The notes under the pieces were generated by a model. That model saw nothing but the letters and a program-made list of their open reading frames with translations. It made no database searches and was not told the origin of the DNA. The position numbers and the translations under genes are program-made. DNA of 64,000 nt from Defluviitoga tunisiensis (GTDB taxonomy: Bacteria; Thermotogota; Thermotogae; Petrotogales; Petrotogaceae). The DNA lies in assembly GCF_000953715.1 (NCBI RefSeq), contig NZ_LN824141.1, positions 1,168,001 to 1,232,000 on the forward strand, given 5' to 3'. Shown one piece after another: positions 9,206 to 18,331 of the stretch. Every line of letters begins with the position of its first letter. The first letter of the stretch is position 1.

Positions 9206-9326
9206 ATCCAATTAATACTCATTAACGATAAATATAACTGTTTAAATTAAAATAATCCTAATTAACTTCTATTTTTGTACAATTTGCTATTTTTTTCTCT
9301 TCATGATTTTTGTAAATTGTTTATGA

Positions 9327-9332
9327 TATAAT
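9327..9332 (+). promoter_or_regulatory. Possible extended -10 promoter of cheW
   Basis: TATAAT preceded by TG one base upstream (extended -10), about 45 nt before the cheW start. No good -35 hexamer is present at the normal distance. Confidence 0.45.
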
Positions 9333-9378
9333 TAAGTATATAGCAATTGTATGTAATAATTTGAAGGGGGGTTTAAAA

Positions 9379-9843
9379 GTGTCAAGCGAGATAAAAATAG
9401 TAACTTTTACACTTGGCAAGGAAAAATTTGGATTAGATATAATGAACGTTGATGCAGTAATTGAATACGAAGATACAACAAAATTACCTAATACTTCCGA
9501 TTATTTTGAAGGAATAATTAATTATCGTGATGAAGAAGTTTTGCCAATTATAAATTTGCGTAAAAAATTCAAGCTCCCAGATTTTGAAAATAAGTCCCAT
9601 GCGAAAGTTATAGTAGTTAAGATTGGAGATAAAAAAGTAGGGATTATGGTAGATGATGTTAAAAATGTTAGAAGTATTAATTCTAGTTTGATTGAAGAAA
9701 AGCCTAATATAGGGGGATTAAGAGGGGCTAAATTTATAAGTGGAATTGCTAGATTAGACGAAGGGATGCTCATTATTTTAGATATCGATAAGCTTATAAG
9801 TGAAGAAGACAAGATTGAAATAAATGAAATGGTTAACAGCTAA
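9379..9843 (+). CDS. cheW: Chemotaxis coupling protein CheW
   Basis: Scaffold that links chemoreceptors to the CheA kinase at the inner face of the membrane. About 155 residues forming the two-barrel CheW fold, with recognisable parts FEGIINYRDEEVLPIINLRK and VGIMVDDVKNVRSI. It is a single CheW domain without response regulator, so not CheV. The start is taken as GTG 9379 because a GGGGGG ribosome site lies 8-13 nt before it; the TTG at 9361 would lie upstream of that site. It is monocistronic, ending in a two-way terminator shared with csrA. Confidence 0.92.
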   Translation: MSSEIKIVTFTLGKEKFGLDIMNVDAVIEYEDTTKLPNTSDYFEGIINYRDEEVLPIINLRKKFKLPDFENKSHAKVIVVKIGDKKVGIMVDDVKNVRSINSSLIEEKPNIGGLRGAKFISGIARLDEGMLIILDIDKLISEEDKIEINEMVNS

Positions 9844-9870
9844 AAATTGTTTTTGGAAAATTAACATATA

Positions 9871-9907
9871 AAAATATGGCTGATGAGTTAAGCAACAGCC
9901 ATATTTT
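9871..9907. terminator. Bidirectional terminator between cheW and csrA
   Basis: Twelve-bp stem AAAATATGGCTG (9871-9882) / CAGCCATATTTT (9896-9907), with T-rich ends on both strands. It overlaps the csrA stop codon and serves the convergent cheW and flagellar transcripts. Confidence 0.85.
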
Positions 9908-10181
9908 ATTTAAAATTTATATTTTTGTATTTTGGAGAGAGATTGTTTGGTATTTCTTTCTTTAATAGATTAGCAGCCTCAGAAACGTCATCGATCACAG
10001 ATGCTATATTTTGGTTAACAATCTCTTCATAAAGTTCACTTCTATATATTTTTATATCATTAGGAGCTTCAAATCCAAGTTTGAGAGTACCATTATTAGA
10101 TTCCAAAATAGTAATCTTTATGTTGTCTGATCCAACTTTTATTATAATTGATTCTCCAATTTTCCTGGATAGTATTAACAC
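9906..10181 (-). CDS. csrA: Carbon storage regulator CsrA
   Basis: RNA-binding translational repressor that typically blocks flagellin mRNA in organisms with FliW. 91 residues starting MLILSRKIGESIIIKVG, the conserved CsrA beta-strand, with the binding region IKIYRSELYEEI. The C-terminal tail of about 30 residues is longer than in E. coli CsrA (61 aa), as usual in FliW-containing bacteria. The start is GTG 10181, 6 nt after GGAGG and 2 nt after the fliW stop. With fliW it forms the FliW-CsrA-flagellin partner switch. Last gene of the flagellar operon. Confidence 0.96.
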   Translation of the reverse strand: MLILSRKIGESIIIKVGSDNIKITILESNNGTLKLGFEAPNDIKIYRSELYEEIVNQNIASVIDDVSEAANLLKKEIPNNLSPKYKNINFK

Positions 10182-10183
10182 AT

Positions 10184-10657
10184 TTATCCTCCATTTCTTT
10201 GAACCGATAGTAACTGATTATTTCTTTCGATTTCATCCTTCAAGTAATGCCTTATTTTATATTCTGTGTTTTCAATCAAGAGCTGTATACCTTTATTGTT
10301 ATTTAATGAAATTATGATAGGTGCCGCTAAATTAATTGTTATATCTTCTTTGTTCTGAGGTATCGTTAATATACTGATAACCACTGCATCTTCTGGTTTT
10401 TCTAGTTGCAGATACTCTGAAATATCTTCGGGTAAAATAATTTCGTAGTCGCTTCTTATCAGTTGAGGCAAAATAACAGGAAACGCAACTTGTTTGTCTT
10501 CTAAAGAAACCAGCCACATAATAGGGAATGATGATTCTGGTTGTAATAAAGCAAACTTCCTGAGATTTTCAAATCCAGGGATACCATATTCAAATTCAAT
10601 TATCTTTTCTTTATCTATTTTAACACTTCCAAGTTTGGTGTCAAAATCTTTTATCAT
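10184..10657 (-). CDS. fliW: Flagellar assembly factor FliW
   Basis: 157 residues with the FliW features IIEFEYGIPGFENLRKFALL and a central acidic region. FliW binds flagellin or CsrA. When flagellin is exported, free FliW sequesters CsrA allosterically and lifts repression of flagellin synthesis. It lies between flgL and csrA in the arrangement common in Firmicutes and Thermotogota, with 17 nt to flgL and 2 nt to csrA. Confidence 0.96.
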   Translation of the reverse strand: MIKDFDTKLGSVKIDKEKIIEFEYGIPGFENLRKFALLQPESSFPIMWLVSLEDKQVAFPVILPQLIRSDYEIILPEDISEYLQLEKPEDAVVISILTIPQNKEDITINLAAPIIISLNNNKGIQLLIENTEYKIRHYLKDEIERNNQLLSVQRNGG

Positions 10658-10674
10658 ATTTTAATATTACCTCC

Positions 10675-11559
10675 TTAAATAAAATCCACTAAAGTAGGTG
10701 GAATTATACTACTTGCAGCTTTTAAAGCAGCTTGTAATATAGTTTGTTGCATAGATAATTGCATTATCACTTCAGCAAGATCTGCATCAGATTCTTTGGA
10801 CAGGAATTCTGTAGTAAAACTATCAAAATCGCCCATTCTCTTTAATGTCATTTCGAACATTCTTTCTACAGAACCCACTTTTGCTAATGAATTTAAAGAT
10901 TTTGTTTGTATTTCATCTATATTTCCCAATTCTTTTTGAATTGAATCATTGTCCCCAGAGCCTATGGCTTTGGATAATCTATTTATAATTCCAAAAACAG
11001 AGGCCCCACTATCAGTAACAAACACATCGTAAACAGTTACTCCATATTCAATTTCTTGATCTGCTAAAGATATTTTGTTTCTAACATTGGCAGAAGGTGG
11101 GACAGTTATCTCAAAATCATCTGTTACGACCTTTTTATTATTTTGGGCTCCACCAAAGATATAGTTTCCTCCTATTTCAGTGTTTGCTATGCTTACAAGA
11201 TGGGTGTTAATCTTGTCTAGTTCTTCTGTAATAGCATTTCGATCCTCTACACTAAGAGTACCGTGAGCGCCGCTAACAGCGAGTTCTTTAATTCTATAAA
11301 AAATACTACTTATCTCTTGAATTGAGGTATCATACATATTTACATAATTTTTTGCTGTTTGAATATTTGAGGTATATCTTTCAATTTCTCTTAAACGGCT
11401 GTCTAAATTAGATACCTTAGAAACTACTGCTGCGTTGTCTGAAGGGTATCTATATTTTTTCTCTGAAGTCAATTGAGAATTCAGTTCCGTGTATCTTCTT
11501 AAAATGTCATTTATATCTTGAAGAGTCTGTTTTGATAAAAGATTTTCTGTTATTCTCAT
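10675..11559 (-). CDS. flgL: Flagellar hook-filament junction protein FlgL (HAP3)
   Basis: 294 residues. The flagellin-like N-terminal coiled region (MRITENLLSKQTLQDINDIL) and C-terminal helix (ADLAEVIMQLSMQQTILQAA) pair in the D0/D1 domains, and the middle contains GGNYIFGGAQNNKKVVTD, typical of FlgL. It is exported through the flagellar type III system and has no signal peptide. It lies 18 nt after flgK in the hook-filament junction operon. Confidence 0.95.
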   Translation of the reverse strand: MRITENLLSKQTLQDINDILRRYTELNSQLTSEKKYRYPSDNAAVVSKVSNLDSRLREIERYTSNIQTAKNYVNMYDTSIQEISSIFYRIKELAVSGAHGTLSVEDRNAITEELDKINTHLVSIANTEIGGNYIFGGAQNNKKVVTDDFEITVPPSANVRNKISLADQEIEYGVTVYDVFVTDSGASVFGIINRLSKAIGSGDNDSIQKELGNIDEIQTKSLNSLAKVGSVERMFEMTLKRMGDFDSFTTEFLSKESDADLAEVIMQLSMQQTILQAALKAASSIIPPTLVDFI

Positions 11560-11577
11560 AATAATTCCTCCCTATTT

Positions 11578-13992
11578 TTAAACAACGCCCATACTACTTA
11601 CTACAGTACTTAACATTTGATCAATAGCAGTAATAACCCTTGCACAAGCATTAAATGCTTGTTGATATTTTATCAGATTTGTAACCTCTTCATCAATAGA
11701 AACGCCCATAACCCTTTCTCTTTCTATTGTTATTTGCGAATTTAGTGATTCACTGTTAAGTTTCATTTTTTGGGCAGTTTCACCTTTAACTCCTATTTCT
11801 GTAATCATATTAGCTAAAAAGTCAGAAAAACCAAGTCTTCCATTGTCTAAAATAGGAGAATACCTTAATTGAGTAATTTGATCCCAAACAGTAACACTAC
11901 CAGCACCTATGGGTTGGTAATTATTTCCGTCAAATATCCCAAGATCAATAGCTAGCAATGATGGATTACTCATTAGATTTTGAGAAACAGAAATTTGATT
12001 TATAAGACCGATTTCTTTGTCTATTCTCAAAAGATCTGCTTTTGAAAACATACTTTCTATTCTGTCTGGTGAAAGATCTGGAGATGTAATTGTTATTATA
12101 TTGTTTGAACTATCTTCAATTAACCCAAGAGCATCAAATAAATTTGCGTTACCTTTTATTACAACATTTGCTAGATCAAAATCAACAAAGTTACCCGCTC
12201 TTAAAACAAACTTTCCATGTGGGGTAATTGAAGCTGTAACTCCCATATTGGTAGCATTTATCTTTTCTACAAGGTCATTTGCTGTATCTTTAAGTGGATC
12301 TATTTCAATCTTTATACCGTTAATGCTCATTTCAACTTTTTCATTGGTACCTAATAAATTGTTTAATGTTGGCTTTGAAACATCCAACGCATCAAGAGTG
12401 ATTTTTTGAGCATTCATTTCTGAAAGAGAACCTTCTATGTTATTTAAGACAATCGTATCAATATCGTTGTTAGGAACTTTGTTAGTTGGAATAATATAAA
12501 TAAAACCATCATATTCAACAGCCTTTAGATAGCCTCCAGTGCCAGAGTTGATGTTATTAATAAGATCTGTATTATCATTAAAATCAATTGTATAAGTATT
12601 ATCATCTATTGTAAATTCTATAGAACCACTTACAACATCATCTGTAGAAATTTTATACGCACCAATTTCTTTAGTTGCAAAACCATATTCTTTTAAGAAG
12701 TTACCTCCAAAATCAATTATTAGTTGATCTTTAAGGTCATCTCCAGCCGTATCTAAATACAATGCCTTACTGGCTGAGTCATATTTTATATTAGGTGTGA
12801 ATGGAGAAGGTGAGTTAGTATCTCCTGTAATAGAATACAACTTAAGATCAGTCAGATCAGTCACGACTATATTTGGGTTTGAATTGTAACTTTTAAGGCT
12901 AGTAACATATTGAATAGTATTGGGGTGAAAAACATCTTTTATTCCTGCAATTCTAAACAGTCTTGTATCTTCTAAGCCTTTTTTACTTGTTAAGTCAGAA
13001 AAAAAGTTGGCTCCTGTTATTGTACCTGTTGCATCCCAACCTTCTTTATATATAAGGTTTGTAGAATCTACTAAAAATAATCCAAATTCGTCTATTTGTC
13101 TGCGATAAGATGGTATAATTTCATCCCTTAACTCAAAAAGGGCTGCAATCGTTCCGTCACTAAATTCCAATAAGTTATTTCCTATATAGGTTTGATAAGT
13201 ATCCTGGGTTCCGGGAAGTACTGCTAACTTTATTTCTTGATAATAACTTCCATTCAAGACCATTTGATTTCCAAGTGTAATAGATATTTGATTGTTAGCT
13301 AAAGAATTGACTTTTATGTCAGATAATTTGGATAACTCATCCAAAAGTCTATCTCTCTCATCTAATAGATCATTTGGAGAAGTACCTAATGCACCTGAAG
13401 TTAATAATTTTCTATTTAAGTCAGATATACGAACTAGATAACTATTAATTTGATTTGTTTTAAGTTTAATATCAGAATTAATATCGCTTTGTAACTCCCT
13501 TAAGCGATAATCAAAATCTTTCATTGTGTTGATAAGTTCATCGGCTCGTGAAACGATTTGAGCCTTAGCAGCCTCGTTTGAAGGATCGGTTTTTAATTCT
13601 TCAATAGCGGCCCAAAAAGAATCATACATATTCCTAATACCTGTCTCACCAGGTTCTCCCAGAAGTTGTTCAGTATAATGAATGTTAGAATATATATTAT
13701 CCCAATAATTGAGTCTTGAAGTAGTTTCTCTATATTGAAGATCTAAAAACTCGTCTCTTATTCTTCTTATATCAGAAACGTTCGATCCTGTTCCATATGC
13801 GACGGTTCTTCCAGCACTTCCTAAACCAGTCATATATATAGGAGGATTAGTAACAATTATAGGCGTTTGTCTAGAATATCCAGGGGTATTGGCATTAGAA
13901 AGGTTATGAGCAACAACGCTCATAGCAGTTTTGTTTGTGTATAATCCTAATAAACCGGTATTCAACATTCCATTTAAAGTCATCGCACACAT
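11578..13992 (-). CDS. flgK: Flagellar hook-associated protein FlgK (HAP1)
   Basis: Junction protein between hook and filament, about 804 residues, longer than the 550-residue enteric form because of a large central insertion. The N-terminal rod/hook signature MSVVAHNLSNANTPGYSRQ and the C-terminal helix (IDEEVTNLIKYQQAFNACAR) are diagnostic. The start is uncertain: ATG 13992, 8 nt after GGAG, is preferred over the GTG at 14001. It then overlaps the end of flgN by 1-3 nt only in terms of spacing signals. Exported by the flagellar type III apparatus with FlgN as likely chaperone. Confidence 0.95.
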   Translation of the reverse strand: MCAMTLNGMLNTGLLGLYTNKTAMSVVAHNLSNANTPGYSRQTPIIVTNPPIYMTGLGSAGRTVAYGTGSNVSDIRRIRDEFLDLQYRETTSRLNYWDNIYSNIHYTEQLLGEPGETGIRNMYDSFWAAIEELKTDPSNEAAKAQIVSRADELINTMKDFDYRLRELQSDINSDIKLKTNQINSYLVRISDLNRKLLTSGALGTSPNDLLDERDRLLDELSKLSDIKVNSLANNQISITLGNQMVLNGSYYQEIKLAVLPGTQDTYQTYIGNNLLEFSDGTIAALFELRDEIIPSYRRQIDEFGLFLVDSTNLIYKEGWDATGTITGANFFSDLTSKKGLEDTRLFRIAGIKDVFHPNTIQYVTSLKSYNSNPNIVVTDLTDLKLYSITGDTNSPSPFTPNIKYDSASKALYLDTAGDDLKDQLIIDFGGNFLKEYGFATKEIGAYKISTDDVVSGSIEFTIDDNTYTIDFNDNTDLINNINSGTGGYLKAVEYDGFIYIIPTNKVPNNDIDTIVLNNIEGSLSEMNAQKITLDALDVSKPTLNNLLGTNEKVEMSINGIKIEIDPLKDTANDLVEKINATNMGVTASITPHGKFVLRAGNFVDFDLANVVIKGNANLFDALGLIEDSSNNIITITSPDLSPDRIESMFSKADLLRIDKEIGLINQISVSQNLMSNPSLLAIDLGIFDGNNYQPIGAGSVTVWDQITQLRYSPILDNGRLGFSDFLANMITEIGVKGETAQKMKLNSESLNSQITIERERVMGVSIDEEVTNLIKYQQAFNACARVITAIDQMLSTVVSSMGVV

Positions 13993-13993
13993 A

Positions 13994-14500
13994 CTAACCA
14001 CTCCACTCTTTTGAAGGAAGGTTTAATTCCAAATCTTTTCCAGATTTATCGTAAGTTTTTTGACGGGATATCGAATTACCACTTAAAATTCTATATATAA
14101 AATCATTCAAAGTGGATTGAAATGCAATAAGCTCATTTAAAAGGTTAACTTCATAAACAAGGTCTTTTAAATTACTAACTAATTGAGATAATGATAAAGC
14201 TACATTTTCATTTTTTTTAGCCAAAAAATCAATAACTGATTCTAGGTTGTTTTCTATTTTGTTGTCAACACAACATTCCTTTACTAGATCATATCTAAGC
14301 TGTTCTATTTCTTGAAATGCACGAGCTTTTTTTTCTATTTCTAATAACATGGAATTAATCGCTTCAACAGACATTTTGTTTGTAAGATCTTCACGGAGTG
14401 TTTGAAAACACAATCTCAATTCTATGATGCATTCATTTTCCCTTTCTAAAGTCTGTTCTAGTATAGTAAAATTAAAAATATAAATCACCGCCCTATTCAA
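13994..14500 (-). CDS. flgN: FlgN-like flagellar export chaperone
   Basis: 168 residues, almost entirely helical and rich in Glu/Leu/Lys (for example NSMLLEIEKKARAFQEIEQL), matching the FlgN fold. FlgN proteins escort FlgK and FlgL to the export gate. Recognition depends largely on position between flgM and flgK, as sequence conservation in this family is low. The start is uncertain: TTG 14500 overlaps flgM by 8 nt, while GTG 14488 avoids overlap; neither has a strong ribosome site. Confidence 0.8.
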   Translation of the reverse strand: MNRAVIYIFNFTILEQTLERENECIIELRLCFQTLREDLTNKMSVEAINSMLLEIEKKARAFQEIEQLRYDLVKECCVDNKIENNLESVIDFLAKKNENVALSLSQLVSNLKDLVYEVNLLNELIAFQSTLNDFIYRILSGNSISRQKTYDKSGKDLELNLPSKEWSG

Positions 14501-14762
14501 ACATTTTATTCACGATTCTATCAATATCAATTTGATAAGATGCGTTTTTTATAGATTCTCGTAATTTTTCAACAAGGTCTTCTCTCACTTCAGGTATCTT
14601 ATTTGATAATTCTATATACTTCCTTGATTCTCCTGTTATTCCATAAACACTTTCTTTATTTTGAACACGCAAGTCCTTGTTTTCAGGTACTCTTTTGGTA
14701 TTTGTCTCTTTTATGTTTTTTAATAAATTTTGATTTATAGGGTTGATGTTATTTATATCCAT
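14493..14762 (-). CDS. flgM: Anti-sigma-28 factor FlgM
   Basis: 89 residues: a disordered N-terminal half followed by the sigma-28 binding half (EVREDLVEKLRESIKNASYQ) ending IDRIVNKMFE, the standard FlgM tail. It holds sigma FliA inactive until it is secreted through the finished hook-basal body. First gene of the operon; start behind GGAGGGG. Confidence 0.9.
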   Translation of the reverse strand: MDINNINPINQNLLKNIKETNTKRVPENKDLRVQNKESVYGITGESRKYIELSNKIPEVREDLVEKLRESIKNASYQIDIDRIVNKMFE

Positions 14763-14877
14763 TTATAACCCCTCCTTTCAATTATTAGCTCTGATTCATT
14801 AGGGATGGTGAAAATACATTTAATGAAACATTAACGGAACAACAGCTTTTATGTTTTTTCATAGTACTTATCGTCTT

Positions 14878-14906
14878 ATTTTATTATTTCATTAGAAATT
14901 TTGCAA
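14878..14906 (-). promoter_or_regulatory. Promoter of the flgM operon
   Basis: Minus strand: TTGCAA (14906-14901), a 17-nt spacer and TAAAAT (14883-14878), about 115 nt upstream of flgM. It matches the sigma-70 pattern. No sigma-28 pattern is evident in this 280-nt divergent intergenic region. Confidence 0.65.
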
Positions 14907-14975
14907 GTTATTGTTTGGTGATCAATATTAAAGACTCATGTAATTTTTTGTTAAAAAAAGAATATAAAAGTTTAC

Positions 14976-15004
14976 TTGACAATGATGAATTTTTTTCTTA
15001 TAAT
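14976..15004 (+). promoter_or_regulatory. Consensus sigma-70 promoter of the peroxiredoxin gene
   Basis: TTGACA at 14976-14981, exactly 17 nt, TATAAT at 14999-15004: a perfect match to consensus. It predicts strong constitutive transcription. The leader is about 35 nt with AGGAGGTG before the ATG. Confidence 0.92.
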
Positions 15005-15043
15005 CTTTTTAGACAAGCCTAAAATTATAAGGAGGTGTCTAAA

Positions 15044-15694
15044 ATGGAAGGAAAAATACCTTTAATAGGTGAGAAGTTTCCTGAGATGGTGGTAGTAACT
15101 ACAGATGGCAAGAAAGAGTTACCTAAGGATTACAAAGGTAAATGGTTGGTTTTGTTTAGTCATCCTGGAGATTTTACTCCAGTATGTACTACCGAATTTG
15201 TTGAATTTGCTAAAAAATATGATGACTTTAAGAAAATCAACGCAGAGTTATTGGGGCTTTCTATCGATCAAGTACATGCCCATATAAAATGGTTAGAATG
15301 GATTGAAGAAAATATAGGAGTTGAGATTAAATTTCCAGTAATAGCAGATTCTATGGGAAGAGTTGCCTCAAAGCTTGGTATGGTAGATCCTGAAAAAGGT
15401 TCCAGTACAGTTAGAGCTGTGTTTGTAGTAGATCCTGAGGGAACAATCAGATTAATTTTATATTATCCATCAGAAGTTGGAAGAAATATCAATGAAGTTA
15501 TTAGGGCGGTAAAAGCCTTGCAAATTGCTGATAAATATCATGTTGCTGTTCCTGGAAATTGGCCAGAAAATTCTATATTAGGAGATAAAGTAATAATTCC
15601 TCCTGCTTCAACTTATAAAGATGCGATGGAAAGAAAAGCATCTGATCAAGAGGGTTTCGATTGGTGGTTTAAAGTTAAAGAAGTAAATAAATGA
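15044..15694 (+). CDS. Peroxiredoxin, 1-Cys Prx6-type
   Basis: Reduces hydrogen peroxide and alkyl hydroperoxides through the peroxidatic Cys in [13 protein letters not shown] (Cys near residue 46). The 216-residue length, the GNWPEN motif and the C-terminal arm ([13 protein letters not shown]) match the archaeal/Thermotogota Prx6-like group. No second Cys is present anywhere in the protein, so it lacks its own resolving Cys and needs an external reductant. The start is ATG 15044 behind AGGAGGTG; an in-frame GTG three codons earlier lies inside the ribosome site. Strong own promoter and terminator. Probably a main defence against oxygen in an anaerobe. Confidence 0.94.
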   Translation: MEGKIPLIGEKFPEMVVVTTDGKKELPKDYKGKWLVLFSHPGDFTPVCTTEFVEFAKKYDDFKKINAELLGLSIDQVHAHIKWLEWIEENIGVEIKFPVIADSMGRVASKLGMVDPEKGSSTVRAVFVVDPEGTIRLILYYPSEVGRNINEVIRAVKALQIADKYHVAVPGNWPENSILGDKVIIPPASTYKDAMERKASDQEGFDWWFKVKEVNK

Positions 15695-15711
15695 TTTTCG
15701 TAATAATGAAT

Positions 15712-15741
15712 AAAAGCTGCTTGATTAATCAAGCAGCTTTT
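15712..15741. terminator. Bidirectional terminator, peroxiredoxin / mgtE
   Basis: Near-perfect palindrome with stem AAAAGCTGCTTGAT paired to its complement and T-rich flanks on both strands, between the convergent ends of the two genes. Confidence 0.9.
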
Positions 15742-15762
15742 ATTTAAAATTACTTGAAGTTA

Positions 15763-17106
15763 CTAAACTGGAATATTTAATAAATGAGTTGCTAAAGCAA
15801 AGTAAATAGTTAATGAAACTGCATCTGCTATAGTTGTAATTAGTGGACCAGCCATCACAGTCGGGTCAATGTGGAACAATTGTGCGATGATGGGTAACGC
15901 TCCACCTATCACATTAGCAACACAAACCGCAGACATTAAAGCTATAGAAACAGTAAATGCAATTTCTACAGGATAGCCTTCCAAAAAGTGTATTTTTAAA
16001 AAGTTAACCGTAGCTAATCCAATAACAATGATTACACTTATCTGTATTTCTTTCCAAATAACTTTGAATATATCTTTGTATTTAATTTCGCCTAACGTTA
16101 AACTTCTTATTATCATTGTAGAAGATTGAGAACCTGCATTACCCGCAGTATCCATTAAAATAGGAATAAAAGCAACTAATCCAACTACTTGTTGAAGAGT
16201 GGCTTCATATTTACTTATAATGTATGCACTTATAGTTCCAGAAATCATCAATATTAACAGCCACCAAAATCTTTTTCTAGCTAATGTAAAAGGACTAGTG
16301 GACATGTATGGTTTGTCACTGGGTGACATACCTCCAATGTGATGAATATCTTCTGTAGTTTCTTCTTCAATTGCATCTAAGATATCATCGACAGTAATTA
16401 TCCCTACTAATCTTTTTTCACTATCTACGACTGGAACTGCTATTAAGTCGTACTTTCTAAAGATTTGGGCTACAGTTTCTTGATCGTCATGCGTGTTAAC
16501 ATAAATTATATCTTTACGCATAATATCCTCAACTTTTGCGTCAGGAGGTGCTAAGACAAGCTCTTTCAAGGAAACTATTCCTTCTAACTTTCTTTTTGAA
16601 TCCGTTACATAACAGTTATAGACCATTTCAACATCTTGACCTTCTCTTCGTATCTTATCCAAGGCTTCTTGTACAGTGCGTTCTTTTTTGAGATCTATAA
16701 ATTCTATTGTCATTAAGCTTCCAGCAGAGTTTGGAGGATACTTTAAAAATTGATTAATTAGCTTACGTTCTGCTTCTGTTGAGTTTTTTAAAATTCTACT
16801 AACAACATTGGCTGGCATCTCTTCTAAAAAGTCAATTTTATCATCAAAAAACAAATCATCGATTATCTCCATGAGTTTTTTATCGTCGATTGCAAGAGAT
16901 ATTTCTGCTTGTAATTCAGATGAAAGATAGGAAAAAACATCCGCAGCCTTTTCTTTTGGGAGGAGCCTAAAAGCAATAATTGCCTGGGTTGACTCTAGCT
17001 CCTCTAATAATTCTGCTATATCTTGTGGTGGCATGTCTTGAATTTTTCTTCTAAATTCTATATATTTTTTCTCTTCGAGAAGTTTTTCAAGTTCTTCTAC
17101 AACCAT
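15763..17106 (-). CDS. mgtE: Magnesium transporter MgtE
   Basis: Inner-membrane Mg2+ channel gated by its cytosolic part. 447 residues: MgtE N domain (about 1-125, helical repeats such as MPPQDIAELLEELE), two CBS domains (about 130-250, for example VPVVDSEKRLVGIITVDDIL), a connecting helix, and a five-helix C-terminal pore domain with the family motif DTAGNAGSQSSTMIIRSL. All parts are present and of normal length. It starts at ATG 17106 behind GGGGGT. No M-box or similar Mg2+ riboswitch was recognised upstream. Confidence 0.95.
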   Translation of the reverse strand: MVVEELEKLLEEKKYIEFRRKIQDMPPQDIAELLEELESTQAIIAFRLLPKEKAADVFSYLSSELQAEISLAIDDKKLMEIIDDLFFDDKIDFLEEMPANVVSRILKNSTEAERKLINQFLKYPPNSAGSLMTIEFIDLKKERTVQEALDKIRREGQDVEMVYNCYVTDSKRKLEGIVSLKELVLAPPDAKVEDIMRKDIIYVNTHDDQETVAQIFRKYDLIAVPVVDSEKRLVGIITVDDILDAIEEETTEDIHHIGGMSPSDKPYMSTSPFTLARKRFWWLLILMISGTISAYIISKYEATLQQVVGLVAFIPILMDTAGNAGSQSSTMIIRSLTLGEIKYKDIFKVIWKEIQISVIIVIGLATVNFLKIHFLEGYPVEIAFTVSIALMSAVCVANVIGGALPIIAQLFHIDPTVMAGPLITTIADAVSLTIYFALATHLLNIPV

Positions 17107-18331
17107 TTTATTACCCCCAGTACAAGTTTTATCAAATAAAAGTCATAAACCTTAATTGGTCTGACTGCAAAAAAGTAGTGATTGCATCAGGTTATTAAAT
17201 ATCAAAAGGCATATGAATTAATACGTGATTTTCAGATTTAATTAATGGTAAACTTATAATTTATTAAAATACATTAATAACTAATAATCTTCACAAACAA
17301 CGGCTTAACTAAGGAAGAAATATATAAAAAACTAAAAAGTATATAAGAAAAAAACTTAGAAGCCCTGAAAAAACAGAAGAAGGTACCCTTAAAAAACATG
17401 TGGTTATGATTTAGAAAGAGTGAAAAAAACATTCAAAAAAAATTCAACTAACACCATTAGTAAATCTACTTATAAATCATTAAAATAAAATCCATTTCTA
17501 AATCTGGTGTTTTTAGAATTTCGTATTTGATTATCTTGTCTTAATTCTATTTCACCTTTTGCTTAAACTTTATTTTTAAATGGTGGGCAGATGACTATCA
17601 TTAGCCACATGAAAAACCATCTGGATTATACTACAAAAATTAAATATTTTCAACCAAAAAAGAGATTGTACAAAAAAAAGTAACTTTGAAAACTTAAAAG
17701 TAAATATCTTTTAACTTTTATCTAAGCTTCAATAATTTTATATTTTTTACTAGTTTTAGATATTAGATAATGGTATTTGATATAATATTTTAACTACAAG
17801 AAATAGTAATACCAAAAGATGAGTTTTTTAAAAAATGTTGTATGGAACTTATAATGGGTAACAGGGCGCAGCCCTCCTCCCCTTGGTACAAGTACCAAAA
17901 AGTTGTAATAGTTAATTTATGTTTTTGAATTTAAAAGGGTAATAGGGCGAAGCCCTCCTCCCCTTGGTACAAGTATCAGAAAAGATTGTAATAGTTAATT
18001 TATGTTTTTGAATTTAAAAGGGTAACAGGGCGCAGCCCTCCTCCCCTTGATACAAGTATCAAAAAGTTGTAATAGTTAATTTATGTTTTTGAATTTAAAA
18101 GGGTAACAGGGCGGAGCCCTTATCCCCTTGATACAAGTACCAAAAAGTTAAAGAATTAAGAGTTAGTGAAGATTAGAAATAGGAAGATATTTTGTAAAAA
18201 ATCAAATCTAAAAAATACATATAATAAGGATTTCAGGATTTTTAAAGTGAATAATTTTTATTTGAAAGGAGGGAATGGCGCATTGATCTCCACCATATAG
18301 AAGAGGATGGAGTATCCTGTGCCTAAAATTG
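17107..18331. other. 1.2-kb gene-free stretch with decayed coding remnant and repeats
   Basis: No intact gene is seen. Around 17,296-17,413 a plus-strand frame reads NGLTKEEIYKKLKSI, a stop, then EKNLEALKKQKKVPLKNMWL and another stop. This looks like a decayed coding segment, possibly of a transposase, but I cannot identify it. 17,856-18,149 holds the tandem hairpin repeat described separately. A GGAGGG ribosome-like site at about 18,265 is followed only by tiny open frames before the peptidase gene. Confidence 0.55.
17856..18149 (+). repeat. Tandem ~81-bp repeat, 3.6 copies, with two hairpins per unit
   Basis: Units begin at 17,856, 17,937, 18,020 and 18,101 (periods 81, 83, 81); the last is partial. 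Each unit has a short hairpin GGGC-GNA-GCCC (17864-17874, 17945-17955, 18028-18038, 18109-18119) and a second palindrome of the form TTGGTACAAGTACCAA. The triloop middle base varies (C, A, C, G) while stem and flanking G and A stay fixed. The second stem is GGTAC/GTACC in unit 1 and GATAC/GTATC in unit 3, a paired change. A single degenerate copy occurs near 27,861. Function unknown. Confidence 0.85.

Noticed and set aside
17107-17250. M-box Mg2+ riboswitch before mgtE
   Set aside because: No conserved M-box helices or sequence blocks could be recognised in the short AT-rich leader.
17856-18149. CRISPR array
   Set aside because: The whole 81-bp unit repeats; there are no constant repeats separated by different spacers and no cas genes nearby.
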